A stretch of 64,000 nucleotides of DNA, taken from the NCBI RefSeq assembly GCF_016862515.1, contig NZ_BONC01000006.1:1-64000 (forward strand). The letters run 5' to 3'. Under the pieces are notes generated by a model. That model saw nothing but the letters and a program-made list of their open reading frames with translations. It made no database searches and was not told the DNA's origin. Every line of letters starts with the position of its first letter. Position 1 is the first letter of the stretch. Of this stretch, positions 16,901-23,850 are shown in pieces. The stretch comes from Asanoa iriomotensis. Lineage in GTDB: Bacteria; Actinomycetota; Actinomycetes; Mycobacteriales; Micromonosporaceae. A program made the translations under genes and the position numbers.

Positions 16901-19580
16901 CGGCTCGTCCAACCGGGTGATGACGTGGTCGTACTTCCCCGACGGGAAGCTCGCGGGCCGGACCGACGACGGCGTGCCGGTCGGCAAGCAGGTCGTCCTG
17001 GTCGACAACTCCGATTTCAACAACGTCGCCACCACCGGCACCTGGACGGCCGCGACCTCGGCGGCGTCGAAGTACGGCCCGAACTACGCCACCCGCCCGG
17101 CGGGAACCGGCGCGAACACGTTCACCTGGGCGCTCAACGTGCCGCAGGCGGGCACGTACGAGGTGTTCGCCCGCTACCCGCAGGTGACCGGCGCCGCGAC
17201 CGACGCGAAGTACACCGTCAGGCACGGCGGCGGTTCCACCGTGAAGACGGTCAACCAGGCCTCCGGCGCCGGGGCGTGGGTGAGCCTCGGCTCGTACAGC
17301 TTCACCGAGGGCAACAGCCACGCGGTGTCGCTGTCCGACCAGGCGAACGGCACCGTCGTCGCGGACGCGGTCAAGGTGGTCCGGACCAACACCGGGGAGA
17401 CCGACGACGAGAAGGTCACCTACGCCTACCGGTACGACGCCAACGGCAACGTGGAGACCATCACCGACTCGTCGCCGAACGCCCGCATCGACACGTACGC
17501 GGTCGTCTACACCGGACTGAACGAGGTCAGGTCGGTCACCGAGAGCAAGTCGGGGACGGTCAAGAACACCACCGCGTTCACCTACAACGAGAACAGCGCA
17601 CCGCTGACCACCGAGCACGACAAGCAGTTCGCCAGCTACGGCTACGACGAGCGCGACCTGGTGTCGACGGTGGTCAACGGCACGTCCGCCACGGACCCGG
17701 GCAAGAAGACGACCACCTTCACCTACACCGACCGGGCTGAGAAGGCGAAGGAGACGAAGGGCAACGGCAACACCGTCGAGTACACGTACTACCTCGACGG
17801 TCTGCAGAAGAGCCAGGTCGAGAAGAAGCAGCCCAGCGGGTACGTGGTCGCCGAGCACTCGATGGCGTACGACCTCAACGGCAACCGGGTCTCGGACAAC
17901 AACAAGAAGATGCGGGCGGACAACGCCTCCGCCTACGTCTCGAACAACACCACCTACACGTACGACCCGCTCGACCGGGTGGTGTCGGTCAACAAGACCG
18001 GTGACACGCCGGGCGACGAGACCTATGTCCACGACGCCAACAACAACGTCATCGACCAGACGATCGCGGGCACCAGGACCACCTTCAACTACGACCGCAA
18101 CCGGCTGCTGACCGCGACGACGGGCGGCACCACCGCCTCGTACAACTACGACCCGTTCGGCCGGTTGGACACCGTGACCGCGGCCGGCCTGGTGATCGAG
18201 AAGAACCGCTACGACGGGTTCGACCACATCGTCGAGAACCGCAGGAACGTCGGCAGCGGCACCACGGTCACCAAGTACACGTTCGACCCGATGGACCGGA
18301 CCTCCACGAAGACGACCGACGCCGGCGGGGCGAAGGAGAAGACGACCACCTTCAACTACCTGGGTCTGTCGTCGGAGGTGCTGGACGAGGAGGTGGCCGG
18401 CGAGCTCACCAAGTCCTACCAGTACTCGCCGTGGGGTCAGCGGCTGTCGCAGATCACGTACAAGGACGACGGGACGCAGGAGGCGGCGTACTACGGGTAC
18501 AACCCGCACACCGACGTCGAGCAGCTGACCGACGACACAGGCAACACGAAGGCCACGTACGGCTACACCGCGTACGGCAAGGACAACGAGGCCGAGTTCA
18601 CCGGGATCGACAAGCCCGACGCCGCGGACCCGACCAAGGAGCCGTACAACGCGTACCGCTACAACGCCAAGCGGTGGGACCAGGCGTCCGGCTCGTACGA
18701 CATGGGCTTCCGCGACTACAACCCGGGCCTGAACCGCTTCCTCTCCCGGGACAGCTACAACGGCGCCCTGTCCGACATGCACCTCGGACTCAACCCGTGG
18801 ACGGGCAACCGGTACGCCTTCGGCGGCGGCAACCCGATCAGCATGATCGAGCTCGACGGCCACGTGCCCGCCGACGACGTCCTGCCGATCAGCCTGTTGG
18901 GAGCCGCGGCCCTCGCGGCCGGCGCCGCGGCGCTCGGGACCGCTGCCCTGGTGGCGCTCCCCGTCATCGCGGTCGTCGGCGTCACCATCTGGGCGCTGAA
19001 CCAGGACCAGTCCGCCGAGGAGGCGGCGGACGCGGCGGGCATCCACGGCACCCAGGAGGGCGCCGAGGAGCTCCAGGGAATCGCCAAGGAGCTGCAGGAC
19101 ACGCGGGTGCGTATCAAGACGGACGGCACGGAGGACGACTGGGCGAAGCGCAACGGAACCACCTCCGTCATCCGGGTCTGGGACGCGGAGACCGGCGAGT
19201 ACGTCATCAAGGTGGCCGTCGAGGACCAGGCGATCAAGGCCATGCCGGACGGCTGGGAGGAGATCATCCGCAAGACCGTCGGCGCCGACGTCAAGATCGA
19301 GTTCATCCAGAACCTGGGCCATCTCGGGAACGACGTCAGCGCCCACGCCGAGCTGAGCATCCTCGCCACCCTCGGAGCCGGCGAGGTGGTCGTGGAGGGC
19401 GGCACGTCGCGGAACATCTGCATAGCCCAATGCAACGCGGCGTTGCAAGGGCGGGGGCTCGAAGTCAACGGGCAAACCTGGCCCGGAGCGTCCGACAAGA
19501 CCCCATATCGAACGTTCTGGCGACCCATGAACAGCAACAGTTATCCTGTCGGGAGTGGCGAATGGGGCGCAACGCCGTGA
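10995..19580 (+). CDS. Secreted Rhs/YD-repeat polymorphic toxin with C-terminal deaminase-like domain
   Basis: 2,861-aa secreted toxin-delivery protein starting at GTG with GGAGG 6 bases upstream. It has a signal peptide (RLRGLLIVALVLALVV), then a DNRLRE-type domain (about 330-640) interrupted by a golvesin-like carbohydrate-binding module (about 450-566). An Fn3-like segment (about 645-745), a second DNRLRE domain (about 750-940), and a long run of Rhs YD repeats (about 1080-2550) follow, again interrupted by a golvesin module (about 2000-2135). The Rhs core ends in NPGLNRFLSRDSYNG and NPISMIELDGH. After a hydrophobic hairpin (about 2629-2670) the variable tip carries H2784-A-E2786 and C2809-x3-C2813, the zinc-ligand and proton-shuttle pattern of the cytidine-deaminase superfamily. 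Probable contact-dependent nucleobase-deaminase toxin; the activity is inferred. Confidence 0.92.
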   Translation: MNKRLRGLLIVALVLALVVSVGGMEALPGQQRDRTTDSAGGGFVDRLRDTARGIVGGGRSSAPRSEAVSAGIAMDQPAPAARAWPAQKRVKELPAKRTANSRVYELSDGRTQAEISATPVHYRDAKGAYQPIDTRVRPTRRDGYVQGNSTNTFTSLFGDSSDQLVRFTRDGRSISLGLAGRTSAAVPRVDGSTVTYPGLAGGADVVYDVTSSALKEKIVLRRAPSGPVSYTFTLDTAGLDARQQDDGSIAFVRPSGGAPAFVMPPPFMYDAKDDASSPHGKVWSDKVTQKVDGSTVTITADAAWLADKARVYPVVIDPTIKVQPVPADAQDTMIYSAEPAVPRNNTYQMPVGTTGSAVYRALVKFDVSSIPQNTPIDDAQLSLYYSQTHTQYAYDVPMEARRVTAAWDEGTATWNNMNANMAAQPAANVVTQDDGDPGTSVSGTWPYSANGTLTPKAINADYRSNSDAATGNTHTWVPTLTESGDYQVEVHYVGAFDRATNAPYTVYFNGGSKQYSVNQTTPDSAGAWVTLGTHPFVAGTTGRVVLGDVASKAVIADAVRFTKAGAVKKNAKSSVWNTFPVRNTVQDWVNRTYTNHGFMIKALDEATKNRGGPIYEASEYAYMNDRRDYNLPKLVVTWGKPGVAVNPPTTVTATGAVLDWPAYTGPASEVAEYQVHRSVHQQFTPSSVTLIAPVSSSARSYQDTTAVPTAADETDPMKRKFYYYMVAVKLTTGELIAGPTQAAMLPKAGQITRIYRTGTTDTTLSAARPTENVDVYDGDPYVGPGNNSTVYGDSRGVVTFPTLTGIPADARVVDAQLRMFNTSLFPGTDTDEYIDVYRLTKTFDETTATWQRASTATAWTTAGGDYDTSWKAGNNGFTNDPEWATWDVTPPVKGWVSTPTSNTGFLLRMRDEVGATARAMLLSSESEEPLLRPTLEVTYLEQNAESTYYAATTPKIVAPTATYSVPVSLSNPTLADWNPTDWELSYQWKTADGQLVQDASAQAVTALPRTVPPGGTVDMTAQVKTPPSSVDGNKRTDFTLNWQLRNKLTGKWLSETTPIQALPQQVAVEEPTSDQLGLEKFYNYAGKSTGAGGTLMNNLYAGNTVWSYDAFTNPSRGLSTFVRLAYNSLDTSDTVAGYGWSLQASSLMRLGTPLDFHPNPNPTKVTLTDGDGTSHWFTWDAAAGEWKSPKGVHLYLQRNASAVCDNKSQDRRAWSMTRPDRTQFFFDCDGYLSVVADNNGNEMTFTYEERKSNNKPTKFLKYLTDPTGRQTLTIDYYAKGQGYSYIDDVTWTKKSATNLTNPKIIDHVSAVTDISGRKITFTYTDKGLLGELIDGYGSTKGAPKVFAFRYDMTQGNKNVKLVRVTDPRGNATNLAYYSPPQDDPKFHWATKTYTDRLGFPSTFAYTDPDGPQGKAIHTTVTDAENHATAYQMDGFGRPVQTTNARGETTALQWDDDHNVIRLEEDNGAVSTWVYDQKTGYPTETRDAEAVRNGTPGTVLTYQRQLNGYVADLTTKVSPEGRTYTFGYETDGDLAWTVDPIGNTTTDPDDYKTSYTYDAFGQMLTATDANGNVTKNDLFDANGYPRKIIDAKTKKTDFVYDERGQVKTVTDAYDKVTSQEYDTFGRLLEGRVPKDQAAGDFVITPAPEYDQNDNIVKSFAPNGAFGTASYDPADQIEYTLSPVDQAGDPQRKTSFTYDKVGNLKTTTEPKGNLSPEAGDFVTTNAYDEIYQLSSVTNAKGEKVTYEYDSVGNVKKVVDPRKNASASTTDYTTVYDYDSAHRVTKVTDAIGKFTTTRYDRDGLVTAKTDQLGNTTEALLDRRGKPSEVKVPHKNESGVITYRITKYEYDEVGNQTRVISPRGVATTDDPDDFAAVTVYDELNRVKETRTPYDKDDARYKTANVTTYDYDDVGRMTRLSAPPSSGESTRNDTTYTYFDNGWTKASTDPWDILTTYDYDKLGGQTQRTVTSAGGSSNRVMTWSYFPDGKLAGRTDDGVPVGKQVVLVDNSDFNNVATTGTWTAATSAASKYGPNYATRPAGTGANTFTWALNVPQAGTYEVFARYPQVTGAATDAKYTVRHGGGSTVKTVNQASGAGAWVSLGSYSFTEGNSHAVSLSDQANGTVVADAVKVVRTNTGETDDEKVTYAYRYDANGNVETITDSSPNARIDTYAVVYTGLNEVRSVTESKSGTVKNTTAFTYNENSAPLTTEHDKQFASYGYDERDLVSTVVNGTSATDPGKKTTTFTYTDRAEKAKETKGNGNTVEYTYYLDGLQKSQVEKKQPSGYVVAEHSMAYDLNGNRVSDNNKKMRADNASAYVSNNTTYTYDPLDRVVSVNKTGDTPGDETYVHDANNNVIDQTIAGTRTTFNYDRNRLLTATTGGTTASYNYDPFGRLDTVTAAGLVIEKNRYDGFDHIVENRRNVGSGTTVTKYTFDPMDRTSTKTTDAGGAKEKTTTFNYLGLSSEVLDEEVAGELTKSYQYSPWGQRLSQITYKDDGTQEAAYYGYNPHTDVEQLTDDTGNTKATYGYTAYGKDNEAEFTGIDKPDAADPTKEPYNAYRYNAKRWDQASGSYDMGFRDYNPGLNRFLSRDSYNGALSDMHLGLNPWTGNRYAFGGGNPISMIELDGHVPADDVLPISLLGAAALAAGAAALGTAALVALPVIAVVGVTIWALNQDQSAEEAADAAGIHGTQEGAEELQGIAKELQDTRVRIKTDGTEDDWAKRNGTTSVIRVWDAETGEYVIKVAVEDQAIKAMPDGWEEIIRKTVGADVKIEFIQNLGHLGNDVSAHAELSILATLGAGEVVVEGGTSRNICIAQCNAALQGRGLEVNGQTWPGASDKTPYRTFWRPMNSNSYPVGSGEWGATP

Positions 19581-19597
19581 CGGGAAGAGAGTCACTC

Positions 19598-20218
19598 GTG
19601 GCAATACCGGTTGACGCGGGCCGCCCAGGCGACATCTGGCGACTCCACGCCGACGACCTGCCGGTCCGGATCACGAAGCGACGCAAGGACATGGTGGTGT
19701 TCCGGTCGGACGCTGACCCGGCACAGTCGGGTCAGGGGATCGACTCGGCGGACTGGGGCCACACCCTGCAGCGCTTTCGCGAGGATCTGGAAACGCTCGA
19801 CGCCGGCGACCAGGCGCACGTCTACGTCCCGGAGACGGAGATCTACATCCTCGAGATCGCGACGAACGCGTACAAGGCGTCCGGGAAGGGCTGGGTTGCC
19901 TGGAGAGTCGGGCAACCACCCACATCGGAGTTCGCCGACCACGGCCTGTTCTTCGACCCCGCATCGGAATGGAACCTCGACGGTGAGCTGGTCCACCGCC
20001 CCTTCCCGATGCTGGACGACGGTGCCCGGGTAACTGACTCCGAGGGTCGTCGGTGGACGTTCACCGCACCCTTCTCGTTCACCGCCGAGAACGGGCGGCG
20101 CGGCACGCCGGCCTGGCCGCTGGCGAACGGCGCCGGTGACAGCGACCAGAAGGCCGAGTGGAGCACACGCTCAGGCGTGGGCCCGGACGTCTTCGATCTC
20201 GAGTTGCCCAGCTGGTAG
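19598..20218 (+). CDS. Probable cognate immunity protein of the Rhs toxin
   Basis: 206-aa soluble acidic protein directly after the Rhs gene, in the position of an immunity protein. The GTG at 19598 is preferred because GGAAGAGAG lies just upstream; a GTG at 19577 overlapping the Rhs stop (GTGA) is also in frame, so translational coupling is possible. I recognise no named Imm family. It is rich in Asp/Trp with alternating strands (MVVFRSDADP, AHVYVPETEIYILEI). A decayed copy of its 5' end recurs at 20799-20885. Function rests on position only. Confidence 0.75.
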   Translation: MAIPVDAGRPGDIWRLHADDLPVRITKRRKDMVVFRSDADPAQSGQGIDSADWGHTLQRFREDLETLDAGDQAHVYVPETEIYILEIATNAYKASGKGWVAWRVGQPPTSEFADHGLFFDPASEWNLDGELVHRPFPMLDDGARVTDSEGRRWTFTAPFSFTAENGRRGTPAWPLANGAGDSDQKAEWSTRSGVGPDVFDLELPSW

Positions 20219-20224
20219 GGCTGG

Positions 20225-20265
20225 CGGCGGTTGCCGGTGAGGTTTCGCCTCACCGGCAACCGCCG
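20225..20265 (+). terminator. Long stem-loop after the immunity gene (copy 1)
   Basis: A perfect 18-bp stem (left arm 20225-20242, right arm 20248-20265; core GGTTGCCGGTGAGG) with a 5-base loop TTTCG, 6 bases after the immunity gene stop. No T run follows, as is common for terminators in high-GC actinomycetes. The same stem core recurs at 21297-21332. Confidence 0.75.
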
Positions 20266-20344
20266 CGCCCGACTCCGGAGGGAAGATGCCCCACCTGCGT
20301 GGCGGACCTCGCTGCCGTGGCAGGGGACAGGGTGGTGAGAGTTC

Positions 20345-20770
20345 GTGTCAGATGAGCGGGCGCGGGCGGCCCGAAGCCGTCGGTCCTACCGGTTGCTCGT
20401 CCTGTGCTGGCGGGGTTTGTTGATCTCGGCCGCCGTCGGCGCGGCGGCTCAGATTCTGGTTGCCAGCGAACTGATCGGGCGCGGCATATTCCTGGCCGTG
20501 ATTCTTCCGTGCGTCCTGCTGTTCGTCGTCTGCTGGTTTGTGGTCATGGTGGCGTTCGGCCGCAGATCGCTGTCGCGAGAGGACGCCGTCGAGCTCGCTC
20601 GCCAACACTGCATCGCGCAGGGATACGAATGGGTCGCGCCGGTCTCGGTCGCCTGGGGGCTGTTCCGCTACGGGATACGAACCAATGCCGAGCACCGAGG
20701 CGGGAACTTCTTCGCCACCGTCGACCGCCGCTCGGGGGAAATCGTTCGCTCGTCTTTCGCCCGCCGGTGA
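20345..20770 (+). CDS. Small membrane protein in the immunity array
   Basis: 141-aa protein starting at GTG 20345, with two hydrophobic segments (WRGLLISAAVGAAAQILVA and IFLAVILPCVLLFVVCWFVV) followed by a soluble part of about 75 residues, beginning SREDAVELARQHCIAQGYEW and ending in a NFFATVDRRSGEIV strand pair, reminiscent of a PepSY-like fold. It has lower third-position GC than the Rhs gene, in line with acquired immunity cargo. Its role is unknown; its position between two immunity loci suggests an immunity protein against a membrane-active or other Rhs tip. Confidence 0.65.
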   Translation: MSDERARAARSRRSYRLLVLCWRGLLISAAVGAAAQILVASELIGRGIFLAVILPCVLLFVVCWFVVMVAFGRRSLSREDAVELARQHCIAQGYEWVAPVSVAWGLFRYGIRTNAEHRGGNFFATVDRRSGEIVRSSFARR

Positions 20771-20798
20771 TTCGTGGCGACGCCCACCGACGGAGGTC

Positions 20799-20885
20799 AT
20801 GGTGGCAGTTCAGGTTGACGCGGGTCGTCCTGGGGCCTGGCCGGCCTTCCGGCCGCCGACCTGCTGAGGATCTCGTCGGCGCCCG
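20799..20885 (+). pseudogene. Relic of a second immunity gene (5' end only)
   Basis: After GGAGGTC, an ATG/GTG opens the peptide MVAVQVDAGRPG, matching the start of the gene at 19598 (VAIPVDAGRPG). Similarity then needs a frame change: the next frame reads LPAADLLRI against RLHADDLPVRI of the intact protein. The original frame stops at 20867 and nothing further matches. This is a truncated, frameshifted paralogue, showing that the locus once held at least one more immunity gene of this family. Confidence 0.7.
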
Positions 20886-20912
20886 CGAGACCGGACTGTC
20901 GAGGAGACTGAA

Positions 20913-21280
20913 ATGTACGAGGTGCGCGGCTGGATCGTGCTGTCGACATCCACTGATGGGGACCTGGAAGACCTCCATGGCAATGTTTCCCCAGAGCTGA
21001 GGTCTCTCGTCGCAGATGTCAACTCTGCGTCTGTTTGGGCCGATCTTCGCGTTGCCAACGGCGAGGTGACTGTCCTGATCTCCGGACTCGCGAATCGTCG
21101 CAGGAAAGAGTCGGAGTCGATAGACGAACTGCTGCTTGCCGTTGCGCGTTCGCTTCCCGGGTCCTGGGGGTTGATTTACGATCGCGATGACGAGACCGAA
21201 TTGCCTCCTAGGCCCAACGCCTACCGGGTCAGAGTTCTTGCCAGAGGCGTGGTCGAGGTCGGCCGACCATCGAGGACTGA
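20913..21280 (+). CDS. Imm7-family immunity protein, 3' end apparently frameshifted
   Basis: Resembles Imm7 immunity proteins, which protect against Rhs/CDI-type toxins. It opens MYEVRGWIVLS and carries the late conserved segment SWGLIYDRDDETELPPR followed by NAYRVRVLARGVVEV. Imm7 proteins typically end shortly after this in a P-T-I-E-D-like tail; here an I-E-D-stop is present at 21270-21280 but in another frame. The main frame misses it and would read on for about 150 low-complexity codons through the stem-loop and antisense to the next gene. A small deletion or frameshift near 21255-21268 is therefore likely, natural or a sequencing error. No matching toxin is nearby, so it is an orphan immunity gene. 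Confidence 0.65.
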
Positions 21281-21296
21281 CTCTCGCGAGAGGACG

Positions 21297-21332
21297 CGGT
21301 TGCCGGTGAGGTCTGGGCCTCACCGGCAACCG
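21297..21332. terminator. Long stem-loop after the Imm7 gene (copy 2)
   Basis: A perfect 15-bp stem (21297-21311 with 21318-21332) and a 6-base loop TCTGGG. The stem core GGTTGCCGGTGAGG is identical to copy 1 at 20225-20265. It sits between the damaged Imm7 gene and the convergent gene ending at 21340, so it may act as a bidirectional terminator. Confidence 0.75.
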
Positions 21333-21339
21333 TCGCGAA

Positions 21340-22584
21340 CTACTTCGTGCGGAGGTCGAGCCAGACCAGGCGGTGGTCTGAGCTCGGGAACGGGAACACG
21401 CCGGTCAGCCGGAACAGCGGGTCCGACTGGGCCGGCCAGAAGACGCCGCCGCCGCGGATGGACAGGCCCTGGCGCGACGGGAGGACGTAGTCCGCGCGCA
21501 GGTTGCCCGGTGCCGTGTCGGCGAAGTCGGCCGTGTCGAAGCGGGGGTCGCTGCGGTGCGTCGCGTTCGCGCCGCCCTGCAACGTCGCCGCTTCCGGTGC
21601 GCCCGCGCTCGACGGTGCGAACGCGTCGTCGATCCAGCGGTTGTCCAGCAACTGCTGGGCCGCCCCCGAGATGCTGTCGCCGTCCAGCGGGTCCGAGTTC
21701 TGGTCGCCGGCGATCACGAACGACGAGCCCGGCTTGATGCCGCCCCGCCGGCCGCGGTCGTCGTAGATGTACTTGCCCTTGCCCGGCGTCACGTAGTCGG
21801 ACCAGAAGCCGATCTCGTCGAAGTTGCGCCGCCCGTTGCGGTCCTCCGGGCCGTCGAAGACCGGCGGCGTCGGGTGGGACACGAGGAAGTGGACGGTGCG
21901 CTTGCCGATCTCGATCGGCAGGTCCCAGTGGCTCTTCGACGACAGCGGCAGCACCCGCAACTCGTCAGCCGAGTAGAAGCCGTCGGGCAGGAGTGCGCCC
22001 GGCATGTCCTTCCACTTGAAGTTCTGGAAGGTCCGCGCGTCCCGCTTGTCGATCGGGAAGCGCGAGTAGACGACCATGCCGAACTGCCCCGGGAACGCCC
22101 CGAAGCCGAGCGCGTCGTCGCCGTAGCCGGCCGCACCCGGCGTGGTGACGACGTTCCCGTCGTTGTTGAGGTCGAAGCCCGACGCGATGCCGGTGTTGCT
22201 CGGAGCGATGAAATGGTACGGGTAGCGAACGGGCTGGGCCCCGTTCTGGCCGACGGCCAGGTAGTTGTCGCGGAACAGCTCGGCGGCCCGCGGGTCGTAG
22301 TCGAACTCGTTGATCAGGACGACGTCGGGCGCCGCCCGCTGGATGATCTCGGCGATCACCCGGGCCTGTGCGTTGTCCGGAGTGGACAGATCGGCGCGGA
22401 GCTGTCCGGCGACGCCGCGGTTGAGCGACGCGTTGAACGTCGCGAACCGCACCGACTCACCGGAACCGGAATGCCCGCCGTGCCTGTCGCCGGCCGTGGC
22501 CGCCGAGGACCCGCTGAGCAACACGATCGTGGCGATCGCCGCGCCGGCCGCCATGCGCGGCAGACGCGCGAAGGTCAACGACAC
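21340..22584 (-). CDS. Secreted endonuclease/exonuclease/phosphatase-fold protein
   Basis: 414-aa secreted enzyme of the EEP (DNase I-like) fold. GTG at 22584 has GAGGAG a few bases upstream, which decides the start over two earlier in-frame ATGs. A signal peptide follows (MAAGAAIATIVLLSGSSAAT). Fold motifs: VRFATFNASL (metal-binding Asn), DVVLINEFDY (catalytic Glu), SHPTPP, VIAGDQNSDP (GD-N pair), and C-terminal SSDHRLVW (catalytic His). The catalytic set looks complete, so phosphodiesterase or nuclease activity outside the cell is likely; the substrate is unknown. It is divergent from a second, smaller EEP gene. Confidence 0.9.
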   Translation of the reverse strand: MSLTFARLPRMAAGAAIATIVLLSGSSAATAGDRHGGHSGSGESVRFATFNASLNRGVAGQLRADLSTPDNAQARVIAEIIQRAAPDVVLINEFDYDPRAAELFRDNYLAVGQNGAQPVRYPYHFIAPSNTGIASGFDLNNDGNVVTTPGAAGYGDDALGFGAFPGQFGMVVYSRFPIDKRDARTFQNFKWKDMPGALLPDGFYSADELRVLPLSSKSHWDLPIEIGKRTVHFLVSHPTPPVFDGPEDRNGRRNFDEIGFWSDYVTPGKGKYIYDDRGRRGGIKPGSSFVIAGDQNSDPLDGDSISGAAQQLLDNRWIDDAFAPSSAGAPEAATLQGGANATHRSDPRFDTADFADTAPGNLRADYVLPSRQGLSIRGGGVFWPAQSDPLFRLTGVFPFPSSDHRLVWLDLRTK

Positions 22585-22877
22585 GATTTCTCCTCTCATG
22601 TGGTTGGTGCGCATGGTGACTGTCGTACGGATCGCGGGCCGGCACAACCGCTGAAGCCCAGGCGACCGCCAGCACAACTCTGCGTGCGATCACCGCTGAT
22701 GACGCCCGCCCGGCGCGCGGACGTCATTCGGCACGACATCAACGTTCACCGATTGTCGGTACGGTCGTCACAGCGAGTGTCGAAGGTGGCGGCCATCCGG
22801 CGCGGGATCGGCCGCGAATCGAGGTTGTGAGCGGCACATCGGGTGGTCGCTCGTGGACGGAGCGTGGGGAGGGGTCG

Positions 22878-23624
22878 ATGTTTCGTCGCCTCGGCCGGTG
22901 TCTCACAGCGTTCGGGATAACCGCCAGCCTCGTGCTCGCCGTCGTGGACGTCAGCCACGCCCGGGGGCCGCGGCTGCTCGACATGGTGCAGATGAACCTG
23001 TGCAACAGCGGATGGGCCGGCTGCTACACGGGCCGGTCGGTGGCCACCGCGGCCGCGGTGATCCGGGCCGAGCGGCCCGACGTGGTGACCCTGAACGAGA
23101 TCTGCCGCGGCGACGCGGACGCGCTGGCCCGCGCGGGCGGGATGGCGGTCGCGTTCCAGCCCGCTGTCGACCGCCGGATCGGCCAACCGATCGTGTGCCG
23201 CGACGGGGAGCCGTACGGGATCGGCCTGCTGGTGCGGGCGCCGGGCGACCAGCCGGCCCGTGGCGGCACGTACCCGGTCCAGGATCCTGGTGGCCCGGAA
23301 GGGCGCGCCTGGCTGTGCGCGCCGACCGCCGGCGGGTTCGTCGCCTGCACCACCCACCTGGTCAGCACGAACCCGTTCGTCGCCCTCGCGCAGTGCCGGC
23401 ACTTCTTCACCGTCGCTGTCGCGGCCTTTCCGGGCCGGGTGGTGGTCGGCGGCGACTTCAACCTCGGCGACCTGACGCCCTGCCTCCCGCCGAACTACGT
23501 GACGGACTCCGACGGCGGGGTGCAGCACGTCGCCGTCGCCGGCGCGGCACGCACCGGCCGGCAACGCGTGATCGACATGGCCGGCACGACCGACCATCCG
23601 GCGTTGTCGGTCACCTGGCTCTAG
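22878..23624 (+). CDS. Secreted endonuclease/exonuclease/phosphatase-fold protein (short)
   Basis: 248-aa secreted EEP-fold protein. ATG at 22878 follows GGGGAGGGG. Signal peptide around LTAFGITASLVLAVVDVSHA. Motifs: QMNLCNSGW in place of the usual T-F-N, DVVTLNEICRG (catalytic Glu), HLVSTNP, VVGGDFNLGDL (D-x-N) and TDHPALSV (catalytic His). Six to seven cysteines suggest disulfides outside the cell. It stands divergent from the larger EEP gene with 293 bases between, in which I see no feature beyond possible promoters. The last 18 codons recur as a relic at 23996-24049. Confidence 0.9.
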   Translation: MFRRLGRCLTAFGITASLVLAVVDVSHARGPRLLDMVQMNLCNSGWAGCYTGRSVATAAAVIRAERPDVVTLNEICRGDADALARAGGMAVAFQPAVDRRIGQPIVCRDGEPYGIGLLVRAPGDQPARGGTYPVQDPGGPEGRAWLCAPTAGGFVACTTHLVSTNPFVALAQCRHFFTVAVAAFPGRVVVGGDFNLGDLTPCLPPNYVTDSDGGVQHVAVAGAARTGRQRVIDMAGTTDHPALSVTWL

Positions 23625-23850
23625 ACGATCTATTCCGAGGGATTGCAGGCGATGTGGTTGACCCTCTGCGCTTCGGGCTGTTCGGCTTCGGGTTGTCCGG
23701 GCTGATCATGTGCGGCTGGTCAGCCCGGGATGGGTGCGCGTCGAATGATCCGGTGCGGTTGGTCTGCGCGACACGCCGCCGGGTCACCTGATCCCGCACA
23801 CCCGATCAGGCAGGTGGGGTGTCCTGATCCGGTGAGGTTCACACGATGAT
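23625..23850. other. Gene-free stretch before the tandem repeat
   Basis: No supported gene. The only structure noted is a short hairpin, CCTGATC (23787-23793) with GATCAGG (23804-23810), and several GATC-containing words. Together with the repeat and relic to 24043 this is the longest gene-free stretch in the window (about 420 bases). Confidence 0.6.

Noticed and set aside
16752-19604. A 950-codon minus-strand frame opposite the Rhs 3' half
   Set aside because: Same reason: low-complexity, no family resemblance, no ribosome site, fully antisense to the Rhs repeats and tip.
20913-21737. Reading the Imm7 gene as a 274-aa protein
   Set aside because: Residues beyond about 115 are Arg/Gly/Pro-rich, cross a stem-loop and lie antisense to the EEP gene; Imm7 homologues end near 21280.
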